Source: Bacteroidales bacterium UBA4318
GTDB taxonomy: Bacteria; Bacteroidota; Bacteroidia; Bacteroidales; UBA932
Assembly: GCA_002393895.1 (NCBI GenBank)
Contig: DGUE01000085.1
Coordinates: 1-24,556 of the forward strand
Length of the DNA stretch: 24,556 bases
Direction of reading: 5' to 3'
Below, in pieces: positions 16,206 through 23,891 of the stretch. The translations under genes were made by a program, and so were the position numbers. The notes under the pieces are model-generated. The model ran no database searches, was not told where the DNA came from, and saw only the letters and a program-made list of their open reading frames with translations. The stretch's first letter is position 1, and the number at the start of each line of letters is the position of its first letter.

Positions 16206-17514
16206 TGTCATCATCCTGGCGGCCCTGACAGCGGCCGGCACCGGCGCTTCCGCACAGACGGGGGAATACATGGCCTATACGCCATACTCCATCTTCGGAA
16301 TCGGGGACCTCTATCAACAGGGGTCCGCATACCACCGCAGCATGGCGGGAGCAGGCATTGCATCCAGGAGTGTGCGTTACCTGAATTCCCTCAATCCCGC
16401 CTCACTCCCGGTGCGGGATACCCTTTCCTTTATGCTGGATTTCTCCCTGCTCAACTCAAATAACATCTATAGGCAGGGGGATATGACTTCTTCCAGGAAC
16501 ATCACCAACATAGGGAGCATGGCAATGTCCTTCCCCATCATGAGGAACCTGGCTATGATGGTTGGCGTAAGTCCTTACAGTGCCGGCGGTTACGCTTACT
16601 CTGTAAAAGAGACCGACCCTGTGGTCATAGCCAACACCGGGAACATTACCTATCACGATTATGGCCAGGGAGCCCTCTACAAACTTTACGGAGGTCTCGG
16701 CTATGCCCTGCTCAAAAACCTCTCCATAGGTGCGGAAGCAGACTATATTTTCGGCAACTACGGGAAGTATTTCACCGAGCAGTTCTCCCAGTCGGGATAC
16801 AATACCGTGCAGGACAGCTATATAATGAACCTGCACTCATTTACTGGTAAGTTCGGTGTCCAGTACGAGCAGAAACTCTCCACCAAAGAAAAACTTGGTC
16901 TCGGGGTAACATACACCCTTGGAAGCGACCTGAAGGGAACCGTAGACTACAAGCATCAGTCGGTCGGCAGCGCCGAGACGGTTGTGGTGTCGTCCGATTC
17001 AGACACGTTGGGAGTCAATTCCGCCCCGGTGCGCCTGGCTTCGGAACTCGGAGTGGGTGTGTCCCTCAATATTGAAGACAGGATCAGGGCCAACCTGGAC
17101 TATACTTTCGCGGACTGGAGGAACACCGGCATGGGAACGGCCTCGGGTTTCGCCAACCCGGAAAGCAAGACTCCTTTTGCCGCCGGAGTGCGCCAGACCT
17201 TCCGCGCGGGGCTTGAATATACCCCCGACAGATTCAATGTCCGCTATCGCTGGAAACGCTTTTCCTACCGTGCCGGAGCTTACTATACCACAGAATATTA
17301 CAAGGTTGCAGGCAACGAAATCGGCACTTTTGGCATCACTTTTGGTGCAACCATCCCTGTGAGGGAGACATATCTGCATAACGGGATATCTCTCGGAGTG
17401 GATATGGGGCAGAGGGGAACGACGGCTGCAGGGCTTGTGAGAGAAAGATACATAAGATTCTGCGTAGGGCTGAACCTGCACGATATTTGGTTCCAGAAAC
17501 GCAGATATGAATAG
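16183..17514 (+). CDS. Outer-membrane beta-barrel protein (OmpP1/FadL-like), function unknown
   Basis: 443 residues with a clear signal peptide (MLKRIFSSVIILAALTAAG, cleavage probably after GASA, before QTGEY). The mature part starts YTPYSIFGIGDLYQQG, then SMAGAGIASR and LNSLNPASLP, which resemble the FadL/OmpP1 N-terminal pattern. It continues in alternating aromatic/polar strands and glycine turns typical of an outer-membrane barrel. It ends with a strand containing RFCVGLNLHDIWFQ. I chose the ATG at 16183, inside the end of coaX, because it starts the signal peptide; the frame has an earlier ATG at 16147, but its 12 extra residues would spoil the signal. Position between coaX and the TPR gene is conserved in Bacteroidetes. 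The substrate, if it is a transporter, is unknown. Confidence 0.75.
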   Translation: MLKRIFSSVIILAALTAAGTGASAQTGEYMAYTPYSIFGIGDLYQQGSAYHRSMAGAGIASRSVRYLNSLNPASLPVRDTLSFMLDFSLLNSNNIYRQGDMTSSRNITNIGSMAMSFPIMRNLAMMVGVSPYSAGGYAYSVKETDPVVIANTGNITYHDYGQGALYKLYGGLGYALLKNLSIGAEADYIFGNYGKYFTEQFSQSGYNTVQDSYIMNLHSFTGKFGVQYEQKLSTKEKLGLGVTYTLGSDLKGTVDYKHQSVGSAETVVVSSDSDTLGVNSAPVRLASELGVGVSLNIEDRIRANLDYTFADWRNTGMGTASGFANPESKTPFAAGVRQTFRAGLEYTPDRFNVRYRWKRFSYRAGAYYTTEYYKVAGNEIGTFGITFGATIPVRETYLHNGISLGVDMGQRGTTAAGLVRERYIRFCVGLNLHDIWFQKRRYE

Positions 17515-17536
17515 GATAATAATTAACCTGAAAGAT

Positions 17537-18862
17537 ATGAAAAAGATTGTTGTAGCATTAATGACCATGGTTATGGTTCTTGCCGGGTTCAGGGCCTCGG
17601 CACAGGGAAAGTGGGGCGCAGACAGTGCAAACTGCATAAAGTACCTGTCCTTCTACGATGAGTCCTACAAATCCAAGGATTATGATAACGCCACGATCAA
17701 CTGGCGCAAGGCATACAGTTCCTGCCCTCACGGGATCAGGCAGACCATGCTCACCAACGGAACCGAGCTCGTGCGCAAGCTCATCAACAAGAATAAGAGC
17801 AATGTGGTTTACCGTGCTTCTCTCATAGACACCCTCATGACCCTCCACGAGGAGCGTGCGAAGCTCTTCCCCAAGTATGCCGTATCTGCCCTCAACAACA
17901 AGGGCGTGGATATCGTCAACTACATGAACGGGGACGAGAAGGCCGTCTATGAAGGGCTGAACGATGTTATCTCCCGCAATGGAGTCAACACCCGCACCAG
18001 CCTCTTCATCCAGGACATGAACGTGGCTATCGAGCTCTACAAGAAGGGTCTTGTTTCCGCGGAGGATGTCATCAATACCTACCAGAGGAACGTGGACTTC
18101 CTGGACAAGGCTCCTGCCAAGACGGAAGCCGTTGCCGAGCAGAACCGCAAGGTCAAGACCGACCTGGAGAGCCTCTTCATCACCAGCAAGGTGGCCGAGT
18201 GCGACGACCTTATCGCCCTCTTCACCCCACGCTATGAGGCGAATCCCGAGGATCTCGCCCTGATGTCCAACATCGTCAAGATGCTGAGCATCACCGAGGA
18301 CTGCCAGGATAACGACCTCTTCTTGAATGCGGTAACCTCCATGTACAAGCTGGATCCTTCCTACAATTCCGCATACTACCTCTACAGGCTGAACGCCTCC
18401 AGGGGAAATATAGACGCTGCCCTGAAGTATGTCGACGAGGCTATCGCATATGAGGCTTCGGACGCTTCGACAGATGCCGGATACAGCTTCGAGGCTGCAA
18501 CGTTCTGCTTCAAGAACGGGCGTCTCGCAAAGGCCTACAGCTATGCTTCCAAGGCCCAGGAGCTCGATGAGAGCATCTCCGGAAAGGCTTTCTTCCTGAT
18601 GGGTCAGATCTGGGGTGCCACCTCCTGTGGCGGAGACGAAATCGAGAAGCGCGCCCACTACTGGGTGGCCGTGGACTACCTGAACAAGGCCAAGGCCGCG
18701 GATGCTTCCCTCGCCGACGATGCCAACAGGGCGATAGGTTCTTTCAGCATCTATTTCCCCGAGACCGCCGAGGCGTTCATGTACAACGTCACCGACGGGC
18801 AGGCCTACAAGGTGGTCTGCAACGGCATGAGCGCTTCCACCACCGTCCGCACAAGGAAGTAA
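17537..18862 (+). CDS. Exported tetratricopeptide-repeat-like protein
   Basis: 441 residues with a signal peptide (MKKIVVALMTMVMVLAGF, cleavage likely after RASA). The mature protein is helical throughout. It carries TPR-like pairs early (YKSKDYDNATINWRKAYSSC) and late (ASRGNIDAALKYVDEAIAYE, KNGRLAKAYSYASKAQELDE and a YLNKAKAAD helix). A periplasmic scaffold role is inferred from export, repeats and its place between an outer-membrane barrel and lptC; no catalytic motif is visible. The ATG at 17537 starts a standard signal; an ATG at 17507 in the same frame overlaps the previous gene by eight bases and would put ten residues in front of it. The stop is separated from the lptC GTG by one base, so the two are probably coupled. 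Confidence 0.75.
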   Translation: MKKIVVALMTMVMVLAGFRASAQGKWGADSANCIKYLSFYDESYKSKDYDNATINWRKAYSSCPHGIRQTMLTNGTELVRKLINKNKSNVVYRASLIDTLMTLHEERAKLFPKYAVSALNNKGVDIVNYMNGDEKAVYEGLNDVISRNGVNTRTSLFIQDMNVAIELYKKGLVSAEDVINTYQRNVDFLDKAPAKTEAVAEQNRKVKTDLESLFITSKVAECDDLIALFTPRYEANPEDLALMSNIVKMLSITEDCQDNDLFLNAVTSMYKLDPSYNSAYYLYRLNASRGNIDAALKYVDEAIAYEASDASTDAGYSFEAATFCFKNGRLAKAYSYASKAQELDESISGKAFFLMGQIWGATSCGGDEIEKRAHYWVAVDYLNKAKAADASLADDANRAIGSFSIYFPETAEAFMYNVTDGQAYKVVCNGMSASTTVRTRK

Positions 18863-18863
18863 A

Positions 18864-19517
18864 GTGGATCGCAGCAGGATTTATCTGAATTATCTTGGGA
18901 TAGCTGTCGTGATTACGGCGGCTATCCTCGTTGTTTCCTGCAAGAGTAAAATGGCCCAGGCGGAGGCCTTGAACCTGAAGGACACCCCCGTCCAGACCAT
19001 CGACGACATGTTCGCCGTGCAGACTAAAAACGGCCTCGTGGTGATGCGGGTGGAGAGTTCGGTGATGGAACGTTACCAGAACGACACCTCTTCTTACGAG
19101 TCTTTCCCGAAGGGGATAGCCATCTACGGATACTCCGACGAGGGGCTTCTGGAGACCATAATAGTTTCGGACGACGGGCGGCACATTACCAATAAGAACA
19201 AGTCTACACGCCAGCAGGAAGAGATCTGGGAGGCCTTCGGGAACGTGGTTATCCACAATGTGTTGAAACAGGAAACCATGGAAACCGACACCCTCTATTG
19301 GAATCAGGCTAAGAATGAAATCTACACCGATTGCTACGTCAAGATGTATTCCCCGCAGGGCTTCCTGCAGGGGTACGGGATGCGTTCCGACGACCATGCC
19401 CGCAACGCAATCCTGCTCGAACCGTTCAACGGATACGGCTACACCGTGAAGGACAGTACCGTGGTAGTTATTGATTCCGTGAATTTTATAGGGCCTCTGG
19501 TCAAAAATTTAAGATAA
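18864..19517 (+). CDS. lptC: LptC-like LPS-export lipoprotein
   Basis: LptC links the LptBFG ABC transporter to the LptA bridge that carries lipopolysaccharide across the periplasm. 217 residues. The N-terminus (YLGIAVVITAAILVVSC) is a signal with a lipobox-like VVSC ending at C26, so it may be a lipoprotein and not the bitopic form of E. coli. The middle has FAVQTKNGLVVMRVESSVMERY and GIAIYGYSDEGLLETIIVSD, then NVVIHNVLKQETMETDTLYWNQAKNEIYTD without the repeated ends, a beta-jellyroll pattern of the LptC/OstA type. It starts with GTG one base after the TPR gene stop. Context between envelope genes supports the call. lptA, lptB and lptD are not in the window. Confidence 0.85.
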   Translation: MDRSRIYLNYLGIAVVITAAILVVSCKSKMAQAEALNLKDTPVQTIDDMFAVQTKNGLVVMRVESSVMERYQNDTSSYESFPKGIAIYGYSDEGLLETIIVSDDGRHITNKNKSTRQQEEIWEAFGNVVIHNVLKQETMETDTLYWNQAKNEIYTDCYVKMYSPQGFLQGYGMRSDDHARNAILLEPFNGYGYTVKDSTVVVIDSVNFIGPLVKNLR

Positions 19518-19523
19518 AATTAC

Positions 19524-19531
19524 TACCTTTG
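19524..19531 (+). promoter_or_regulatory. Candidate ppiD promoter -7 box (TACCTTTG)
   Basis: TACCTTTG fully matches TAnnTTTG and lies 40 bases before the ppiD ATG, in the only gap of the coaX-to-ppiD cluster. No TTG is seen at the -33 position, so it may be weak or need an activator. A start near 19538 leaves a leader of about 34 bases. Confidence 0.5.
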
Positions 19532-19571
19532 CGGGCTAAACTGATTTTAATAATTAAAAATATAAACTGAA

Positions 19572-21659
19572 ATGGCGGTTCTTGAAAAAATTCGCGTTAA
19601 GTTCGGGCTTGCGATATCGATTATCATCGCTCTGGCCCTTTTGTCTTTTATCATAGATCCCAGCACCCTCGAATCCGCACTGCATTCAATGTCGAGCAAG
19701 TACGATGTCGGTCTCATCAACGGCAAGGCCATTGCCTATACCGATTATCTCGAGGATGTGGAGAGATATACCCAGATCAACGAAATAATCACCGGCACCA
19801 GCGTGCAGAATGAGCAGACCCAGCAGCAGATCAGGGACGCTGCCTGGCAGGAGCTTGTGGACAAGTATCTGTTCATCAAGAATGCCAAGGCTGCAGGTAT
19901 CACTGTCGGCGAGGCCGAGATCCTGGACCTTACCACCGGAGCCAACCCTTCCCCCATCATCGCCGGCAACGCCGCCTTCATGGACGAGAACGGTAGCTTC
20001 TCCGCCGACCGTGTCCGCGATTTCGTCGCCCAGATCCCTTCGGACGAAAGCGGCCGTCTCCAGCTCTACTGGAACTATCTCCAGAACACCCTGAACACCC
20101 AGCAGTACTACGCAAAGTACGGTTCCATCTTCAACGCCAGCACCTATCAGAATGCCCTTGAGAAGAACCTGAACATTGCGCAGAACAATACCACGGCAAA
20201 CGTGGACTATGTTTACGTGTCCTATCCTTTCACTCCCGACAGCACCGTCAAGGTTGCTCCCGCCGAGGTGAAGAAATACTACAAGGAGCATCAGGACTTC
20301 TTCCGTCAGACCGCAAGCCGCGACATCGAATATGTAGTGTTCGAGGTAACCCCTTCTGCAGAGGATGTGTCCGCAACCAACGAGAAGTTCGCTGAAGCAT
20401 ACTCAGAATTTGGCAGCGCAGAGAACATAAAGAACTTCCTTCTCAAGAACTCCGACCGTCAGCTCAGCAACTACTGGTACAAGGCCGGTGAACTGAACAG
20501 CATCAATGCCGACGTCAACGAATTCGTGTTCAACGGCAAGGGCAGTGTTTCCCCCATCATCTCCGATGGCGACACCTTCTATGCCGTACGCGTTATGGAG
20601 AGCAAACTCGTCTCCGACTCTGTTTACGTAAAGCACATCCTGCTCCAGGGCACCAATGCCGGCAAGACTGCCGACAGCCTCGTGAACGTGGTGCGCAAAG
20701 GCGGAAACTTCTCCGCCCTCGCAGCAGAGTTCTCGGTGGACCAGAATTCCGCCGCCGACGGTGAACTCGGAAATATCGGCTGGATGACCCAGACCTACAT
20801 GATCCCCGGATTCGAGAGCGTAATCACCGCCCCCGTCAACCAGCCCATGGTCCTCAAGACCCAGTATGGCACCCATGTCGTGGTGGTCAGCAAAGTTACT
20901 GCCCCTCACATGAAGAAGCAGGTCGCCATCCTCGAGAAGACCGCTGTTCCCAGCAAGGAGACCACCAACAGCGTCTATGCCCAGGCAAACAAGTTTGCCA
21001 CCATCGCAGGCCAGACTGCTGCCGGATATGCCGCCGCGGTTGACACCATGAAGGTCTACTCCCACAAGCTGAACATCACCGAGGCCACTTCTTCCTACGG
21101 CTCCATCGAAAACGCCAAGGAAGTCACCCGCTGGGCATTCGACAACAAGGTCGGCAAGGCTTCCAACATCATCACCGTCAACAACAAGTACTTCTTCATC
21201 GCTGAGGTCACCGGCGCCCACAAAGAGGGTGTGAAGCCTCTGAACGAGGTCTCCTCTTCCATCGAGAGCCAGCTCTTCGTCAAGAAGATGGCCGAGGCCA
21301 AGAAGGCAGAGGTTGCCGGTAAGATCGAGGGCTGCACCACCCTACAGGAGGTTGCAGACAAGCTTGAGACCAGCATCACCAGCGAGCCTTCACTCAGCCT
21401 CGCCCCTATGGGCGGCCGTGTGGATCCCGGTCTCGCGGGCGCGGTCTATACCGCCGAGGAAGGCAAGCTGACCGGCCCTGTCGCTGGCGCCTATGGCACC
21501 TATGTGCTCGTGGTCAACAGCAAGGAAGTCGGAACCTTCTACACTGAAAACGACGCCGAGATGTTCGCACAGCGCAAGGCGCAGTACAACGCCCAGGGCA
21601 TCATTCCTACGATGTCCGACAATGGCGTGGTGAAGGATAACAGGGCGAGATTCTTCTAG
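19572..21659 (+). CDS. ppiD: PpiD-type membrane-anchored peptidyl-prolyl isomerase/chaperone
   Basis: Periplasmic folding helper held in the inner membrane near the Sec translocon; the same family includes SurA. 695 residues. A cytoplasmic tip of about ten residues is followed by one membrane helix at about 11-28 (FGLAISIIIALALLSFII). The SurA/PpiD chaperone region follows (about 45-240, with NGKAIAYTDY and AWQELVDKYLFI). The parvulin domain lies at about 352-442 (VYVKHILLQG, GGNFSALAAEFSVD, GELGNIGWM, YGTHVVVVSKV). The rest, about 450-695, is a second chaperone region with a decayed parvulin-like end (GPVAGAYGTYVLVVNS). The ATG at 19572 is the family start. Its TAG overlaps the TAG of the facing mgtC-like gene inside one CTAG. 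Confidence 0.92.
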   Translation: MAVLEKIRVKFGLAISIIIALALLSFIIDPSTLESALHSMSSKYDVGLINGKAIAYTDYLEDVERYTQINEIITGTSVQNEQTQQQIRDAAWQELVDKYLFIKNAKAAGITVGEAEILDLTTGANPSPIIAGNAAFMDENGSFSADRVRDFVAQIPSDESGRLQLYWNYLQNTLNTQQYYAKYGSIFNASTYQNALEKNLNIAQNNTTANVDYVYVSYPFTPDSTVKVAPAEVKKYYKEHQDFFRQTASRDIEYVVFEVTPSAEDVSATNEKFAEAYSEFGSAENIKNFLLKNSDRQLSNYWYKAGELNSINADVNEFVFNGKGSVSPIISDGDTFYAVRVMESKLVSDSVYVKHILLQGTNAGKTADSLVNVVRKGGNFSALAAEFSVDQNSAADGELGNIGWMTQTYMIPGFESVITAPVNQPMVLKTQYGTHVVVVSKVTAPHMKKQVAILEKTAVPSKETTNSVYAQANKFATIAGQTAAGYAAAVDTMKVYSHKLNITEATSSYGSIENAKEVTRWAFDNKVGKASNIITVNNKYFFIAEVTGAHKEGVKPLNEVSSSIESQLFVKKMAEAKKAEVAGKIEGCTTLQEVADKLETSITSEPSLSLAPMGGRVDPGLAGAVYTAEEGKLTGPVAGAYGTYVLVVNSKEVGTFYTENDAEMFAQRKAQYNAQGIIPTMSDNGVVKDNRARFF

Positions 21660-22276
21660 GAGATATCCACTTTAAGCCCTTTGGAGAATGAAAGGACTGT
21701 GTCCACGGTTGTGGCATAGTCCTTTTGTTTTATTTTCAGGTCCAGCGAAGCTTCGCCGTTCGAAAGAGTGAAGGCGGTAACATCCGCCCCGGCCGCCTTA
21801 AGGGTTTTCATTACCTCCAGCAACTCGTCGTTGGTGACGGGAGAAAGCGTCACGGATATCTCCTTGTCGCCATGGTTGCGGGTGATGAAGTGCATAGTCT
21901 CCAGCACCAGGATGGTCATGATGGTGGCAGCGATGGCCACGGAATACATCTCCGCGCCACAACCCAGGCCAATGGCCGCGGCCACCCACAGGCCGGCTGC
22001 AGTGGTAATGCCGCGTATGACATTCTTCTGGAAAATGATTACGCCTGCACCGATGAAACCGATGCCGGACACCACCTGCGCAGCCACTCGCGCGGCATCG
22101 AAGCGGCCCGCGAAGGCATACTGCGAAATAACCATGAACAGGGCACTGCCGAGGGCCACGATGAAGTGTGTGCGCACACCGGCCTCCTTGGCCCTGAATT
22201 CGCGTTCAAAGCCGATCAGCCCGCCGAGGAGCCCGGCCACGAATATCCTGAGTATGAAGTTCCATTCAATTGTCAT
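21656..22276 (-). CDS. MgtC/SapB-family membrane protein
   Basis: 206 residues. The membrane part (about 1-135) shows the MgtC pattern: FVAGLLGGLIGFEREFRAK, AGVRTHFIVALGSALFMVIS, ARVAAQVVSGIGFIGAGVII, then IRGITTAAGLWVAAAIGLG and a last helix VAIAATIMTILVLE. The soluble C-terminal part (about 138-206) resembles an ACT-like domain. In pathogens MgtC affects Mg2+ adaptation and ATP synthase; for the wider family the role is unclear, so I give no symbol. It follows the DASS transporter by 12 bases and is probably the last gene of that operon. Its 3' end overlaps the ppiD end by four bases. Confidence 0.88.
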   Translation of the reverse strand: MTIEWNFILRIFVAGLLGGLIGFEREFRAKEAGVRTHFIVALGSALFMVISQYAFAGRFDAARVAAQVVSGIGFIGAGVIIFQKNVIRGITTAAGLWVAAAIGLGCGAEMYSVAIAATIMTILVLETMHFITRNHGDKEISVTLSPVTNDELLEVMKTLKAAGADVTAFTLSNGEASLDLKIKQKDYATTVDTVLSFSKGLKVDIS

Positions 22277-22288
22277 AGCGGAAGAGTT

Positions 22289-23890
22289 TTAAAAAAGTCC
22301 CGGGGTAATCGCCAGCCACTTCAGCACCGTCTGCCCGAAAAGAAGGATCAGCAGCCACGAGAAGGTCATCATGGTGATGCCGTACTTGAACGCATCGGTC
22401 TGGCTGTACTGGTTGGTATTGTAAAGAAGCGCCGCCGGCTTGCTGTTGAAAGGCAGCACGTAGCAGTGTTCGATGAGCATGGATGTAGGCAGCGCAAGGC
22501 TCATCGGAGGGAAGTGGAAACGCGCTTCCACGCCCAGCGCGATAGGCACGAACACCATAGTGCGTATGGTCTTGCTCTGGAAGATCAGCCCCGAGTACAT
22601 CATCAGGAAGGTGATGATCACATACAGCACCCAGAACGGGGTGTCCGAGGTGATGCCCATCGCATCGAATGCGGCATTCACCATGGTATTCGGCAGGTCG
22701 GTGGCGTTGAGGCCGCTCCCCAGCACGTATGCGCCGGCGCTGAAGAGCATCAGGTGCCAAGGGATGTCCACATCGTTCCACTTGACTACCCCGATTCCGG
22801 GCAGCAGGGCGATGCAGGCGCCGAGCAGCGCCACGATGGTCTCATCTATATTATGGAAGGTCCCCTTGGTGACCCAGAGGAAGAGTACCAGGCAGAAGAT
22901 GCCCACGGCCTTCCATTCTTGGGCGCTCATCTTGCCCATGGTGGCAAGCTCGGCCTTCAGGCGGTCTATTCCGCCCTCCAGCTGGGGCTTCTGCTCCTCT
23001 TTCTTCATGGGGAAGAAGACGTACATTCCCATCAGCAGGCCCACCACCAGGATGATGATGCTCATGGGGCCTACAGCGACCAGCCATTCCTTGTAGCCGA
23101 AGTTGCAGGAGCCCAGGAAGCCCGCGATGAGGGAGATGGCCAGCAGATGCGCGCCGCTTCCGGTGTAGAAGGCGTTCGCGCCGATGTTCACCTGGAAGAG
23201 GTTCTGGATCACCAGGTTGCGACCGAAGTTGTTCCGGTGGCCGTTGGAGGCCCCGTAGATTGCACAGATGACCATAAAGATAGGAAGCATTATGGTCGCT
23301 TTGACGGTGGTGGCGGAGATGAAGGCGGATAGTACCAGGTTGATGCCCAGGAAACTCCAGAGAACCCCCTTGGCGCTCTTTCCGAACTTGATTACGAAGG
23401 CGAGTGCCAGGCGCTTGGCGAACTGCGTCTTCACCAGCATGGATGCCAGCACAAAGCTGAGTATGTTCAGCCACATCACCGGGTGTCCCAGCTGCGCCAG
23501 GGCCTCTTTCTGGGTGGTGACGTTGAAGAGCACCGTGCCCAGGATCAGCAGCAGGGAGGTCAGATAATTGGGGATGGCCTCCGTCATCCAGAGTATCAGG
23601 CTCGCCACGAAGATGCCCAGCATCGCGTAGTTCGCGCGGATGAATCCGTCCATCCCAAGGACACCCAGGCGGGACTGGGCTTTGGCAGCCAGGCCGTCCG
23701 CACTGAGATTGTCGATAAAGCCAATATGGCAGAACCAGCAGATCCAGACGAAGGCGATGATGGCCAGAGGACCGCCCAGGCGGGCCATCCACACTTCGAA
23801 CATCCCCTTCTGCATCTTGGGGAGTTTCTCTACCTTGTAGTTATTCATGTCCAGCGGGTCGAATGCCGCCGTCTTGATCTCTTCTGCCAT
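22289..23890 (-). CDS. DASS/SLC13-family anion transporter (dicarboxylate-type symporter)
   Basis: Polytopic inner-membrane transporter, 533 residues, with at least eleven hydrophobic segments. After a 40-residue polar N-terminus it follows the divalent-anion:sodium symporter layout. Visible are LILWMTEAIPNYLTSLLLIL near 115, the first hairpin region FISATTVKATIMLPIF, GANAFYTGSGAHLLAISLI, a charged central loop (FFPMKKEEQKPQLEGG), WHLMLFSAGAYVLGSGL, and a final YVLPFNSKPAALLYNT. The SNT tripeptides that form the two sodium sites in well-studied members are absent; the equivalents read SAT and FNSK. Substrate is probably a di- or tricarboxylate or sulfate, but not resolved. It starts one base after the stop of the upstream beta-propeller gene. 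Confidence 0.87.
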   Translation of the reverse strand: MAEEIKTAAFDPLDMNNYKVEKLPKMQKGMFEVWMARLGGPLAIIAFVWICWFCHIGFIDNLSADGLAAKAQSRLGVLGMDGFIRANYAMLGIFVASLILWMTEAIPNYLTSLLLILGTVLFNVTTQKEALAQLGHPVMWLNILSFVLASMLVKTQFAKRLALAFVIKFGKSAKGVLWSFLGINLVLSAFISATTVKATIMLPIFMVICAIYGASNGHRNNFGRNLVIQNLFQVNIGANAFYTGSGAHLLAISLIAGFLGSCNFGYKEWLVAVGPMSIIILVVGLLMGMYVFFPMKKEEQKPQLEGGIDRLKAELATMGKMSAQEWKAVGIFCLVLFLWVTKGTFHNIDETIVALLGACIALLPGIGVVKWNDVDIPWHLMLFSAGAYVLGSGLNATDLPNTMVNAAFDAMGITSDTPFWVLYVIITFLMMYSGLIFQSKTIRTMVFVPIALGVEARFHFPPMSLALPTSMLIEHCYVLPFNSKPAALLYNTNQYSQTDAFKYGITMMTFSWLLILLFGQTVLKWLAITPGLF

Positions 23891-23891
23891 A

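Noticed and set aside
17558..18658. 366-codon open frame on the minus strand opposite the TPR gene
   Set aside because: Antisense shadow of a strongly codon-biased gene with a good signal peptide; the translation is a low-complexity Val/Leu/Gly/Glu mix with no domain.
21725..23332. Long open frame of 535 codons on the plus strand across the mgtC-like and transporter genes
   Set aside because: It is antisense to two well-recognised membrane proteins, is rich in His, Gln, Glu and Arg from reversed codons, and matches no family. High G+C with strong codon bias leaves such antisense frames open.
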